A DNA stretch of 64,000 nt from Mycolicibacterium mengxianglii (GCF_015710575.1 NZ_CP065373.1:4712001-4776000), one strand, 5' to 3'; positions 1-8,410 are shown, counted from the stretch's first letter. Notes: generated by a model from the sequence alone, not told the origin. Program-made: numbers and translations.

Positions 1-261
1 GGTGATCTTGGCCCGCGCCTGGTTCTCCGACAGAGTGATGAACTTCAGCTTCGTGCCGGGATTCTCCGCCTCGAACCGTGAGGACAGTTCCTGCGCGTCG
101 GTCATCTGCGCGTTGGACACCAGGGCGATCGTCACTTGGTTGTCCGAGGACCCCAGGCTGCCGGCGCCGGCGCACCCCGCAGTGAAGGTGAGTGCGGTAC
201 CCACCAAGAGCGCTCCCATACACGCTGCGAGCCGATGCAGAACTCTTCGTTGCGCTTTCAC
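1..261 (-). CDS. Sugar ABC transporter substrate-binding lipoprotein (partial, N-terminal 87 residues)
   Basis: Extracytoplasmic solute receptor of a sugar/polyol importer; the window edge removes the C-terminal part. The reading frame starts at a GTG at 261 with GAGG about 8 bases upstream, and stays open to base 1. Residues 1-29 form a lipoprotein signal: basic start (KAQRR), hydrophobic core, then the lipobox T-A-G-C with the lipidated Cys at residue 30. The mature start (DNQVTIALVSNAQMTDA, then FEAENPGTKLKF) resembles family 1 extracellular sugar-binding proteins. It lies 25 bases downstream of a SorC-type regulator on the same strand and opposite a polyol dehydrogenase/kinase pair, which suggests a mannitol, sorbitol or arabitol ligand. 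The ligand is inferred from context only. Confidence 0.8.
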   Translation of the reverse strand, partial: MKAQRRVLHRLAACMGALLVGTALTFTAGCAGAGSLGSSDNQVTIALVSNAQMTDAQELSSRFEAENPGTKLKFITLSENQARAKIT

Positions 262-286
262 CTGGAACCTCACTTACCTTGGGTCG

Positions 287-1312
287 TCACTGACTGAGTA
301 GCCAACGGGCACAATCGATATCGCAGACCAGAAAGCGAGCCAGGCCGCCGCGCAATGCTCCGAGTGTCGGCCGATGTTTGCTGGACCCACTCGAGAGCAG
401 GATCGTGGCGGGGCAGGCCTTGATGTCTTCGAGCGCCACCGACACCGTGCGGCGCTGTAATTCACCGGCGACCGGATTGCCGTCAGCATCGAAGAACCGT
501 CCGCCGATTTCCCCCACCGCGCCGAGGGCGACCAGTTCGTCGAGCACCCCGGTGTCGAGGAAGCTGCCCTCGAACAACGTGGTCGACGTCGACACCGCGC
601 CGATGCCGAACATCATCACCTCGGCGCTCCGGCCGGTTTCCAGGGTCCGTGACATTCCCGAGTCGCTACGGATGGAATCGACGGTGGCGGGGTCGGCGTA
701 CAGCGGCGCGGGCAGGCGGTAGGTGTCGGCGTGCAGCACCTCCGCGCAGCGGCTGAGGATGAACTCGGTGCCGGTCTGGTACGCAGTCGCCGAGAAGCCG
801 GACATCGAACCGTCGAGTTGCACCACGGCGCGACAGGTCGCCACTCCGTTGGGCAATGCCGTGGCGACGGCGACATTCTCCGGCCCCCAGGTGAACCCCA
901 AGGTGTCCGTCGGCGACAGTCGCCGCGACAGCAGCGCGGCTGCGGCCCGGCCGATGCCGGCGAAGGCCGCGGGCCGGCTGATCGAGTCATCGTCGACCCC
1001 GTGTCCGGCGATCACCGCCTCGGTGAGCCCGAACCGCTCCTCGAGTGCGCGTTCCTCCTCGGCGTGCAGGTCATCACGCAAATCGGCGGGAACGACGATT
1101 TCGATGCGGACCAGGCCGCGCGCCTTCGCCCTGGCCACCAACCGGCCGGCGGTGGGGCGGGAGACGCCCAGGCGTGCTGCGATCTCGGCCTGGGTGAGCC
1201 CGTCGAGGTAGTACATCGTGGCGGCGCGCAATGCCAGTCGGAGGTCCTCAGGCCTGGCGTCGGTGACGGCGGGAATCCGCGACCCCCGACTCGTGCCTTG
1301 AACCACCGTCAC
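287..1312 (-). CDS. SorC/DeoR-type sugar-responsive transcriptional regulator
   Basis: DNA-binding regulator of 341 residues. A helix-turn-helix lies at about residues 39-62 (LTQAEIAARLGVSRPTAGRL), followed by a sugar-phosphate-binding domain of the SorC/DeoR fold from about residue 75 to the end (TLGFTWGP and SGFSATAYQTGTE lie in the expected effector region). The start is a GTG at 1312 because AAGGAGG sits 7 bases upstream. It is divergent from the mannitol dehydrogenase/PfkB operon and is followed 25 bases later by the sugar-binding lipoprotein, so it probably controls both transcripts through the inverted repeats in the 140-base gap. The effector is unknown; a polyol or ketose phosphate is the reasonable guess. 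Confidence 0.88.
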   Translation of the reverse strand: MTVVQGTSRGSRIPAVTDARPEDLRLALRAATMYYLDGLTQAEIAARLGVSRPTAGRLVARAKARGLVRIEIVVPADLRDDLHAEEERALEERFGLTEAVIAGHGVDDDSISRPAAFAGIGRAAAALLSRRLSPTDTLGFTWGPENVAVATALPNGVATCRAVVQLDGSMSGFSATAYQTGTEFILSRCAEVLHADTYRLPAPLYADPATVDSIRSDSGMSRTLETGRSAEVMMFGIGAVSTSTTLFEGSFLDTGVLDELVALGAVGEIGGRFFDADGNPVAGELQRRTVSVALEDIKACPATILLSSGSSKHRPTLGALRGGLARFLVCDIDCARWLLSQ

Positions 1313-1334
1313 CAGCGCCTCCTTCCACTGCCCA

Positions 1335-1368
1335 TGAGCATTTGCTCAGGGGTGCGAGTAGATGCTCA
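1335..1368. promoter_or_regulatory. Putative operator of the SorC-type regulator
   Basis: A perfect 14-base inverted repeat, TGAGCA-TT-TGCTCA, lies at 1335-1348. A second TGCTCA half site follows exactly 20 bases later (1363-1368) with an imperfect partner (GCGAGTA, 1354-1360). The repeats sit between the divergent regulator and mannitol dehydrogenase starts, and their two-helical-turn spacing suits cooperative binding of an oligomeric SorC protein. Assignment to that regulator is inferred from position. Confidence 0.5.
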
Positions 1369-1452
1369 ACACGCTAACATGACAAATGTGACGTACACAA
1401 CACTTACCGGGACACTCGTCCCCAGCGGTAACGTCTACGAGGTGGTGTGGTC

Positions 1453-2868
1453 ATGAAGCTGAACAGTTCGACCCTGTCCCAACTCGCAGTCGCCAAGCCG
1501 AGTTATGACCGTGATGGGATCACCGTCGGCATCGTCCATTTCGGCGTCGGGGGATTCCACCGAGCTCATCAGGCCTACTACATCGACAAGCTGCTCGAAC
1601 AGGGCAAGGCGCAGGAGTGGGGCATCTGCGGAGTGGGCGTGCTACCCCAGGACCGCAAGATGAAGGCGGCACTGGACGCCCAGAACGGGCTGTACACGCT
1701 GATACTGGTGAACCCCGACGGCAGCCGGGACGTCCGCGTGATCGGTTCGATCGTCGACTACCACTACGCGCCGGATGACCCCGAGACGGTGATCGAACTG
1801 CTCGCGGCCCCCAGCACCCGCATCGTGACACTCACGATCACCGAGGGCGGCTACCAGATCGAGAACGCCGACGAGAACTCGGTGTTCGGCCTGGTCACCG
1901 CGGCACTGTCCCGTCGCCGCGACCGTGGCATCGCCTCGTTCACCATCGTCTCCTGCGACAACATCGAGGGCAACGGAGACGTCGCCCGCCGGGCGTTCAC
2001 CGACTTCGCCGACGAGCACCATCCCGGACTCTCGGCATGGATGGCCGAGCACACCACGTTCCCGAACTCGATGGTGGACCGCATCACCCCCGTCACCACA
2101 CCCGATGTCGTCACCACGCTCGCCGACACCGACGGCGTGGAGGATCTGTGGCCGGTGGTCGCGGAACCGTTCACGGCGTGGGTGCTCGAGGACGACTTCG
2201 TCGACGGGCGCCCACCGCTCGAGGATGTCGGCGTGCTCACCGTCGACGACGTGACACCGTACGAGCTGATGAAGCTACGGCTGCTCAACGCCAGCCACCA
2301 GGGTCTGTGTTACTTCGCCTATCTCGCCGGTTACCGGCTGGTGCACGACGCGGCCTCGGACCCGCTGTTCGCCGAATTCCTGTTGCGCTACATGGATTCC
2401 GAAGCCACCCCGACACTGAAGCCAGTGCCGGGCATCGATCTGCCGGACTACAAACGCACCCTGATCGAGCGCTTCTCCAATCCCGGGGTTCGCGACACCA
2501 TCGCCCGGCTGTGCGCCGATTCCTCCAACCGCATCCCCAAATGGCTGCTGCCGGTGATCCGCACCAACCTCGAAACCGGCGATCCCATCCGGTTGTCCGC
2601 GGCGATCGTCGCCAGTTGGGCCCGTTACGCCGAGGGTGTCGACGAGGACGGACAACCCATCGAAGTCGTTGACCAACTGGCCGACGAGCTGGTCCCCATC
2701 GCCAAGTCGCAACGCGACAATCCGTTGGCGTTCATCGAGAACACCGCAGTCTTCGGTGACCTGGCACAGCAGCCCCGCTTCGTCGAGGACTACCGGTGGG
2801 CGTTGAACTCCCTGCACCGCGACGGCGCACGGGTCACGCTGGAAACACTGCGCAAGGAGCAACGGTGA
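1453..2868 (+). CDS. Mannitol 2-dehydrogenase family polyol dehydrogenase
   Basis: NAD(P)-dependent oxidation of a polyol (mannitol to fructose, or arabitol/sorbitol to the matching ketose) in the cytoplasm. The 471-residue length matches the long-chain mannitol dehydrogenase family. The N-terminal Rossmann part begins at about residue 20 (VGIVHFGVGGFHRAHQAYY), and the C-terminal domain has the family signature K-x4-N-x2-H (KLRLLNASHQGLCY) with Lys274, Asn279 and His282 as presumed catalytic residues. The ATG at 1453 is preferred over the GTG at 1447 because GAGG at 1439-1442 is 10 bases away. The stop overlaps the kinase start by four bases (GTGA), so the two are translationally coupled. The exact polyol cannot be read from sequence. 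Confidence 0.92.
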   Translation: MKLNSSTLSQLAVAKPSYDRDGITVGIVHFGVGGFHRAHQAYYIDKLLEQGKAQEWGICGVGVLPQDRKMKAALDAQNGLYTLILVNPDGSRDVRVIGSIVDYHYAPDDPETVIELLAAPSTRIVTLTITEGGYQIENADENSVFGLVTAALSRRRDRGIASFTIVSCDNIEGNGDVARRAFTDFADEHHPGLSAWMAEHTTFPNSMVDRITPVTTPDVVTTLADTDGVEDLWPVVAEPFTAWVLEDDFVDGRPPLEDVGVLTVDDVTPYELMKLRLLNASHQGLCYFAYLAGYRLVHDAASDPLFAEFLLRYMDSEATPTLKPVPGIDLPDYKRTLIERFSNPGVRDTIARLCADSSNRIPKWLLPVIRTNLETGDPIRLSAAIVASWARYAEGVDEDGQPIEVVDQLADELVPIAKSQRDNPLAFIENTAVFGDLAQQPRFVEDYRWALNSLHRDGARVTLETLRKEQR

Positions 2869-3791
2869 GTCGCGCGCTGGTCATCGGAGAGGCACTCATC
2901 GATGTCGTCGAACGAGACGGTGCCGTCACCGGTGAGCATGTCGGCGGCAGCCCGCTGAATGTGGCCGTCGGGCTGGCGCGACTCGAGCGCGACGTCGACT
3001 TCCTCACCCACATCGGCGACGACGAGCGCGGTCACCGGATCGCGGAGTACGTCACCTCCGCCGGAGCGACACTGGTGCCCGGCAGCGTCAGCGCGAAGCG
3101 GACGCCCGTGGCGCGGGCGCTCCTCGACGCCGCGGGTGCAGCCACCTACACCTTTGATCTGACGTGGGAGCTGTCGGGGACTCCGGAGGTCGGGCCGCCC
3201 CTGGTGGTGCACACCGGATCCATTGCCGCGGTACTCGACCCCGGCTGCCGAGCCGTCGCCGCACTGCTGGACGCCTACCGGGTCTCGGCCACGGTCACCT
3301 TCGACCCCAATATCCGGACGACGCTGATCAGCGATGGCGATATGGCCCGCGAACGCATCGAACGACTCGTCGCGACAAGTGACGTGGTCAAAGCCAGCGA
3401 TGAGGACCTGCGCTGGCTCTTCCCCGGCACCGAACCCGAGGAGGTCGCCCGGCAGTGGCTGGCGGCAGGCCCCTCACTGGTCGCGGTGACCCGCGGCGGG
3501 GACGGGGCATTCGCGGTCACGCAGGCCGGCACAGTGTCGGTGCCCGCCCGCGCGGTGGAGGTCGTCGACACCGTGGGCGCCGGCGATTCATTCATGACCG
3601 GCCTGATCGACGCGCTGTGGTCCCTGGACCTGCTGGGGGCGGCCAACCGATCCGCACTGCGCGCCATCACCAGCGAACAACTCCGCACCGTGCTGGGCAC
3701 CGCCGTGCTGAATTCGGCGTTGACGGTCGCCAAGGCGGGGGCCGATCTGCCGGACCGGGCGACGCTGGATGCCGCCGGTTCCCGACCCTGA
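2865..3791 (+). CDS. PfkB-family carbohydrate kinase (probable fructokinase)
   Basis: ATP-dependent sugar kinase of 308 residues. The N-terminal substrate-binding motif GGSPLNVAVGLARL and the C-terminal PfkB signature DTVGAGDSFMTGL are both present; Asp241 in GAGD is the presumed catalytic base. The GTG at 2865 overlaps the dehydrogenase stop as GTGA and is preferred over an in-frame upstream codon at 2796 lying inside that gene. With the upstream enzyme giving a ketose such as fructose, phosphorylation here would feed glycolysis. The substrate is inferred from the gene pair; ribokinase-like or 2-keto-sugar kinase activity is possible. Confidence 0.9.
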   Translation: MSRALVIGEALIDVVERDGAVTGEHVGGSPLNVAVGLARLERDVDFLTHIGDDERGHRIAEYVTSAGATLVPGSVSAKRTPVARALLDAAGAATYTFDLTWELSGTPEVGPPLVVHTGSIAAVLDPGCRAVAALLDAYRVSATVTFDPNIRTTLISDGDMARERIERLVATSDVVKASDEDLRWLFPGTEPEEVARQWLAAGPSLVAVTRGGDGAFAVTQAGTVSVPARAVEVVDTVGAGDSFMTGLIDALWSLDLLGAANRSALRAITSEQLRTVLGTAVLNSALTVAKAGADLPDRATLDAAGSRP

Positions 3792-3796
3792 CCGCG

Positions 3797-3812
3797 CCGA
3801 AATCAGTTTCGG
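3797..3812 (+). terminator. Short hairpin after the polyol operon
   Basis: CCGAAA-TCAG-TTTCGG, a 6-bp stem with a 4-base loop, starts 6 bases after the kinase stop. There is no T tract, so this is only a possible weak terminator or 3'-end stabiliser. Confidence 0.25.
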
Positions 3813-3837
3813 GGCGTTTGAGCCGAAGTGAGTAGGC

Positions 3838-3849
3838 CATACTGGCGTA
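3838..3849 (+). promoter_or_regulatory. Leaderless -10 element of ku
   Basis: CATACT at 3838-3843 is followed by 6 bases and then the ATG of ku. There is no ribosome binding site, so transcription probably starts at the A of the ATG. Confidence 0.45.
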
Positions 3850-4833
3850 ATGCGGTCCATCTGGAAGGGTTCGATTGCGTTCGGCCTGGTGAATGTGCCC
3901 GTCAAGGTCTACAGCGCCACCGAGGACCACGACATCAAGTTCCATCAGGTGCATTCCAAGGACAACGGGCGTATCCGGTACAAGCGGGTCTGCGAAGTCT
4001 GCGGCGAGGTCGTCGAGTACCGGGACATCGCCAAGGCCTTCGAATCTGACGACGGCCAGAGCGTGGTGATCACCGACGAGGACATCGCGACGCTGCCTGA
4101 GGAGCGCAGCCGCGAGATCGAGGTGCTGGAGTTCGTGCCCGCGAACCAGGTCGACCCGATCATGTACGACAAAAGCTACTTCCTGGAACCTGATTCGAAA
4201 TCGTCGAAGTCCTACGTGCTGCTGGCGAAGACGCTGATGGAGACCGACCGGCTGGCGATCGTGCATTTCGCGCTGCGCAACAAGACCCGGCTGGCTGCGC
4301 TGCGGGTGATGGACATCAACAAGCGGGATGTGATGACGATCCACACCCTGCTGTGGCCCGACGAGATCCGCGACCCGGACTTCCCGGTACTCGACACCAA
4401 AGTCGACATCAAGCCCGCCGAGCTGAAAATGGCCGGGCAGGTGGTCGATTCGATGGCCGACGACTTCAACCCCGATCAGTTCCACGACGATTACCAGGAG
4501 CAGCTGCGCGAGCTCGTCGAAGCCAAACTCGAAGGCGGCGAGGCATTCACCGCCGACGAGAAGCCGACCGAGCTCGACGAAACCGAGGACGTCTCGGATC
4601 TGCTGGCCAAGCTGGAGGCCAGTGTGAAGAAACGTCGGGGCGGCGCGTCCGAGGACTCGGACGATTCCGGGGCTGACGACTCCGGGGCAGACGATTCCGA
4701 GGCTGACGATTCCGAGGACTCGAAAAAGGCCCCTGCCAAGAAGGCGGCGGCCAAAAAAGCTCCCGCGAAGAAGGCCACCAAACAAACAGCGGCCAAGAAG
4801 GCGCCTGCCAAGAAAGCCGCCGCCAAGAAGTAG
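3850..4833 (+). CDS. ku: Ku homodimer protein for non-homologous end joining
   Basis: Binds and bridges DNA double-strand ends and recruits the ligase LigD. The 327-residue protein begins with the canonical Ku start (MRSIWKGSIAFGLVNVPVKVY) and the core barrel runs to about residue 255. A long C-terminal tail follows: an acidic Ser/Asp stretch (about 268-290) and then a Lys/Ala/Pro stretch with repeated AKKAPAKK units (about 291-327). M. tuberculosis Ku lacks most of this tail, while fast-growing mycobacteria such as M. smegmatis carry a Lys-rich one that binds DNA. No ligD is in the window. The gene looks leaderless and monocistronic, and converges with the flavoprotein operon two bases after its stop. 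Confidence 0.97.
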   Translation: MRSIWKGSIAFGLVNVPVKVYSATEDHDIKFHQVHSKDNGRIRYKRVCEVCGEVVEYRDIAKAFESDDGQSVVITDEDIATLPEERSREIEVLEFVPANQVDPIMYDKSYFLEPDSKSSKSYVLLAKTLMETDRLAIVHFALRNKTRLAALRVMDINKRDVMTIHTLLWPDEIRDPDFPVLDTKVDIKPAELKMAGQVVDSMADDFNPDQFHDDYQEQLRELVEAKLEGGEAFTADEKPTELDETEDVSDLLAKLEASVKKRRGGASEDSDDSGADDSGADDSEADDSEDSKKAPAKKAAAKKAPAKKATKQTAAKKAPAKKAAAKK

Positions 4834-4835
4834 AG

Positions 4836-5852
4836 CTAACGCCCCAGCGTGTTGACGGCCAGACCGAAGGCCGCCGGTACGGCAGCGGCACTCGGCACGA
4901 TCGCCCGTTTCCCGAACGGGGTGGCGGTGCCCAACACCAGAGCGCGGGTCAGCAGCCGGTACCGGCGGGTGATGCGGTGCCAGTCCTTCTCGTAGCCGGC
5001 TGGGCGGTCGGTGGCGATCGCGGCGACGGCTGCCGCCGCCTGCTTGACGGCCAGACTCATCCCCTCGCCGGTCAGTGCGTCCTCGTAGCCGGCGGCGTCG
5101 CCCACCAGCAGGACCCGGCCGGCGACGCGACGCGAAACCACCTGCCGTAGTGGGCCACACCCGCGCTCGCGGCCGTGTGCAGCACCCTCCAGTCGCGCCT
5201 GCAGCCACGGGAAGCAACTCAGGTCGGCCCGCTCACTGCTCAGGATCGCCACCCCGACGAGGTTCGGCTCCACCGGTGTCACGTACGCCTCACCCCGCGG
5301 CGACCAGTGCACCTCGACAAAATCCGACCACACCGGAACGGTGTAATGGGTGCGCAGTCCCACCCGCCGCGGCCGACCAGCCACCGAGGTTATCCCCACC
5401 GAGCGGCGAACCGCCGAATGCAGTCCGTCGGCGCCCACCAGATACCGAGCGCGGATACCCGCGGCGCTCACCCCGTCGGCATCCTGGGCCACCGAGGTGA
5501 CTTTCGCCGAAACCCAGACCGTGCCAACTTCTTTGGCGCGATCAACCAACGCCGCGTGCAGTGTGGTGCGACGTACCCCGCGGCCCACGCCGTTGCGGAA
5601 ACATGCTTGCGCACGGCGGGTCCCGTCTGAGTAGGCGATCCCGCGAAACGGCATACCGGCCGGATCGACCCCGAGATCAGCCAGAGCCGCCAGACCGCCC
5701 GGCATCAGCCCTTCACCACACGCCTTGTCGATCGGGGACTCCCGAGGCTCGGCCACGATCACCGAAAGCCCCTGGGCGCGTGCATGTAACGCCACGCCCA
5801 GACCGCCGGGCCCACCCCCGACCACCAGCACGTCGGCGTCGAACCCGGTCAT
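4836..5852 (-). CDS. FAD-dependent oxidoreductase of a phenolic-lipid operon
   Basis: Flavoprotein monooxygenase/geranylgeranyl-reductase-like enzyme, 338 residues. The N-terminus holds the dinucleotide-binding motif (VLVVGGGPGGLGVALHA), followed by GEGLMPGG, the mid-domain DG motif (LVGADGLHSAVRR) and the FAD-ribityl motif LLVGDAAGYEDALTGEG. It is the last gene of an operon with a type III polyketide synthase and an isoprenylcysteine-type methyltransferase; its ATG overlaps the methyltransferase stop. The same trio occurs in Streptomyces (srsA-srsB-srsC), where the flavoprotein hydroxylates an alkylresorcinol on the way to a quinone, and related mycobacterial operons make polyketide quinones. 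That role is inferred here. Confidence 0.85.
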   Translation of the reverse strand: MTGFDADVLVVGGGPGGLGVALHARAQGLSVIVAEPRESPIDKACGEGLMPGGLAALADLGVDPAGMPFRGIAYSDGTRRAQACFRNGVGRGVRRTTLHAALVDRAKEVGTVWVSAKVTSVAQDADGVSAAGIRARYLVGADGLHSAVRRSVGITSVAGRPRRVGLRTHYTVPVWSDFVEVHWSPRGEAYVTPVEPNLVGVAILSSERADLSCFPWLQARLEGAAHGRERGCGPLRQVVSRRVAGRVLLVGDAAGYEDALTGEGMSLAVKQAAAAVAAIATDRPAGYEKDWHRITRRYRLLTRALVLGTATPFGKRAIVPSAAAVPAAFGLAVNTLGR

Positions 5853-6367
5853 GCGCGCGGCGCGCTATAGCCCAGGGCCTCGTTCTCGACCCGGATCCGG
5901 ACACGCAACAGCAGTGCGTTGGCCACCGTGAAGCACAGGGCGGTGATCCATGCGGTGTGCACCAACGGCAGTGCTATGCCCTCGATGACCACCACCAGAT
6001 AATTCGGGTGGTGCAGCCAGGAGTACCGGTAGGGACCCGTGGCCACCAGCGGCTGATCCGGCACCACGATCACCAAGGTGTTCCACCGCCTGCCCAGGGT
6101 GGTGATGCACCACCACCTCAGCACCTGGCTGGCCACGGCCAGCGCCAGCATGGGCCAGCCCAGCCAGGGCAGGAACGGCCGGTCCAGCGCCCACACTTCG
6201 ACGACGCAACCGATCAACAACCCGGCGTGGATGACCACCATCACCGGATAGTGACGGCGCCCGAATTCCCTGCCGCCGTGGGCAAAGGCCCACGCGGCAT
6301 TGCGTTTACTGACGATGAGCTCGACAAGCCGCTCCACAGCGACGGCGAGGATCAGCAGGTAGTACAC
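5849..6367 (-). CDS. Isoprenylcysteine carboxyl methyltransferase-family protein
   Basis: Integral membrane S-adenosylmethionine-dependent methyltransferase, 172 residues with about four to five hydrophobic segments. The C-terminal half carries the family signature: GPYRYSWLHHPNYLVVVIEG followed by an acidic/hydrophobic end (RIRVENEALGYSAP). It is encoded 4 bases after the type III polyketide synthase and overlaps the flavoprotein start, so the three are co-transcribed. In srsB-type clusters this enzyme O-methylates a resorcinol or quinol; protein prenylcysteine methylation is unlikely in a mycobacterium. The substrate is inferred from the operon. Confidence 0.87.
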   Translation of the reverse strand: MYYLLILAVAVERLVELIVSKRNAAWAFAHGGREFGRRHYPVMVVIHAGLLIGCVVEVWALDRPFLPWLGWPMLALAVASQVLRWWCITTLGRRWNTLVIVVPDQPLVATGPYRYSWLHHPNYLVVVIEGIALPLVHTAWITALCFTVANALLLRVRIRVENEALGYSAPRA

Positions 6368-6371
6368 AGCC

Positions 6372-7430
6372 CTACCAACGCAGCAGGACGAGTTCGGAGC
6401 AGAAGCCAGGGCCCATGGCGACCATCATGCCGTATGACCCCTCCTCAGGAGGGTCAGCCAGACAGGCCCGCAATACGTCCAGCACCGACACTGACGACAT
6501 ATTACCGTTGTCCCGCAACGATTTTCGAGTTCTATCGAGAGCGGCAACCGGCAGGTCCAGAACTTTTGCCACGGTGTCTATCACCCTGGGCCCGCCGGGG
6601 TGGCAGACCCAGGTGCCGATATCGGCGGCGCTCAGACCGAGTTCGGCCAGAAACAACCCCACGTCTTCCCCGAGGTACTTCTCCGCGACGTCGGGCACAT
6701 CTGCCGAGAGCACGATCCTGAAGCCCTGTGCGCCGATATCCCACCCCATGACGGCTTCGGTGTCCGGGTAGAGCCGGCTGCGGGTCGCCAGCACCTGGGG
6801 TTCTCGTCTGCCAGGACGGGGTGTCCGGGCCGCGCCGGTGGCCACCACCACCGCCGCCCCGTCGCCGAAGAGACTCGAGGCCACCAGGTTGGCCATGGAC
6901 GTGTCATCGCGCTGAATGGTCAGCGAGCACAGTTCAACCGCGAGCAGCACGGCGACCTGCTCCGGGAAGGCACGTAGATAGTCGTGCACGCGGGCCACCC
7001 CGGCCGCGCCGGCCACACACCCCAATCCGAACAGCGGCACCCGTTTGACGTCGGGCCGCAGGCCGACGCGGCCCGCCAGCCGCGCCTCCAGCGTCGGCAC
7101 CGCAAGGCCGGTCACGGTGGTGGAGAAGACGACGTCGACATCGCCGGGTTGCAGGCCCGATTCGGCCAGGGCCGAGATCAGTGCCCGCTCTCCGAGGTCG
7201 AGAGCCACCTCGAGGTAGGCCGCATTGGCTTCGGAGAAGCCGCTCAGTTCCGGATAGCGCGTCAGCGGAAGCGCCAGGTTGCGGTGGTCCACGCCGGCGG
7301 CGGCGGCGAACCGCTGAAACTGCGGTCCGGCGTAGCCCACCAATGCGGCCACCACCTCCTGCTGGGAGTGGCGGTGGGGCGGAAATTCCACTGCGGCAGC
7401 CGCAATCGCAGGTGCCCGGTCGACGGTCAT
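6372..7430 (-). CDS. Type III polyketide synthase (chalcone/stilbene synthase family)
   Basis: Condenses a (probably long-chain) acyl-CoA starter with malonyl-CoA units to give alkylresorcinol or pyrone products. The 352-residue protein has the full Cys-His-Asn triad: Cys138 in PLFGLGCVAGAAG, His277 in WVCHPGGP, and Asn310 in DNGNMSSVS. The ATG at 7430 gives the normal family length; in-frame codons continue upstream to 7544 but add a non-conserved basic segment. No strong ribosome binding site is seen at 7430. It is the first gene of the three-gene operon, suggesting synthesis, methylation and hydroxylation of a phenolic lipid, possibly a respiratory-type quinone. A KstR-like palindrome lies about 120 bases upstream. 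Confidence 0.93.
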   Translation of the reverse strand: MTVDRAPAIAAAAVEFPPHRHSQQEVVAALVGYAGPQFQRFAAAAGVDHRNLALPLTRYPELSGFSEANAAYLEVALDLGERALISALAESGLQPGDVDVVFSTTVTGLAVPTLEARLAGRVGLRPDVKRVPLFGLGCVAGAAGVARVHDYLRAFPEQVAVLLAVELCSLTIQRDDTSMANLVASSLFGDGAAVVVATGAARTPRPGRREPQVLATRSRLYPDTEAVMGWDIGAQGFRIVLSADVPDVAEKYLGEDVGLFLAELGLSAADIGTWVCHPGGPRVIDTVAKVLDLPVAALDRTRKSLRDNGNMSSVSVLDVLRACLADPPEEGSYGMMVAMGPGFCSELVLLRW

Positions 7431-7548
7431 CGGCTCAGGCCAAGAGTTGACGGTTTCACATAGGTGGCTACGTATTGGGCTCTCCTCCGGTTCAATCCAC
7501 CGGGTCGACGGCCCGCCACGGCTGCCCTCCCGGACGCACAACACCTAC

Positions 7549-7562
7549 TAGAACCTGTTCTA
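7549..7562. promoter_or_regulatory. KstR-like palindrome between the polyketide operon and the SDR gene
   Basis: TAGAAC-CT-GTTCTA is a perfect 14-base palindrome and fits the remembered KstR (cholesterol/lipid catabolism TetR repressor) consensus TnnAACnnGTTnnA at every fixed position. It lies 57 bases before the SDR start, and a TACGGT -10 element sits at 7605-7610. Which of the two divergent units it controls is not clear. Confidence 0.5.
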
Positions 7563-7618
7563 AAAACCTTGGGGCAATGCAGCACGCGGGGCGCACCGCC
7601 TTGTTACGGTGACCGGCG

Positions 7619-8410
7619 ATGATTCTCGACAGATTTCGACTTGATGACCAGGTAGCCATCGTCACCGGCGCGGGCCGCGGCCTCGGCGCGGCAATATCGG
7701 TGGCATTCGCGCAGGCGGGCGCCGATGTCGTCATCGCCGCCCGCACGGAATCCGAACTAGAGGCCGTAGCCGGACAGGTGCGCGCGGCCGGCCGGCGCGC
7801 GCACGTCGTCGTCGGCGACCTCGCCCACCCGGACACCGCGGCCAATCTGGCCCAGGTCGCGATCGACACGTTCGGCCGACTGGATGTTGTCGTCAACAAC
7901 GTCGGCGGGACGATGCCCGGCCCGCTGTTGGACACCCCGACGCAGGCGTTGAAAAACGCGTTCACCTTCAATGTGCTGACCGCACACGCGCTGACCGCGG
8001 CGGCGGTGCCCCTGATGCTCGAATCCAGCGGCGGTGGCAGCGTCATCAACATCACCTCGACCATGGGTCGACTGGCCGGCCGGGGATTTGCGGCCTACGG
8101 CACGGCCAAGGCTGCCCTGGCCCATTACACCCGGCTGGCAGCACTGGACTTGGCACCGCGGGTGCGGGTCAACGCGATCGCGCCGGGGTCGATCCTCACC
8201 TCCGCCCTCGATGTGGTCGCAGCCAACGAGGAACTGCGCACGCCGATGGAGAAGGCCACCCCGCTGCGTCGGCTCGGCGAGCCCCTCGACATCGCCGCCG
8301 CCGCGGTGTATCTCGCATCGCCGGCGGCAAGCTACCTCACCGGTAAGACCCTGGAGGTCGACGGCGGCCTCACCTTCCCCAACCTGGACCTGCCCATTCC
8401 TGATCTGTGA
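7619..8410 (+). CDS. Short-chain dehydrogenase/reductase (Rv0927c-like)
   Basis: Classical SDR of 263 residues using NAD(P)H. The cofactor motif is [11 protein letters not shown] near residue 18, NNVGG follows at about residue 93, and the active-site Tyr160 and Lys164 lie in YGTAKAAL, with Ser in NITSTM upstream. Start ATG 7619 has no clear ribosome binding site, but TACGGT at 7605-7610 could drive an almost leaderless mRNA. A Rv0926c-like dehydrogenase starts 30 bases downstream, and the same pair exists in M. tuberculosis. The substrate is unknown; a lipid or sterol alcohol/ketone is suggested only by the KstR-like site upstream. Confidence 0.9.
   Translation: MILDRFRLDDQVAIVTGAGRGLGAAISVAFAQAGADVVIAARTESELEAVAGQVRAAGRRAHVVVGDLAHPDTAANLAQVAIDTFGRLDVVVNNVGGTMPGPLLDTPTQALKNAFTFNVLTAHALTAAAVPLMLESSGGGSVINITSTMGRLAGRGFAAYGTAKAALAHYTRLAALDLAPRVRVNAIAPGSILTSALDVVAANEELRTPMEKATPLRRLGEPLDIAAAAVYLASPAASYLTGKTLEVDGGLTFPNLDLPIPDL

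Noticed and set aside
3667..5217. Long minus-strand open frame over ku
   Set aside because: It is antisense to the clear ku and flavoprotein genes and has Arg/Gly-rich, repeat-like sequence typical of high-GC shadow frames.
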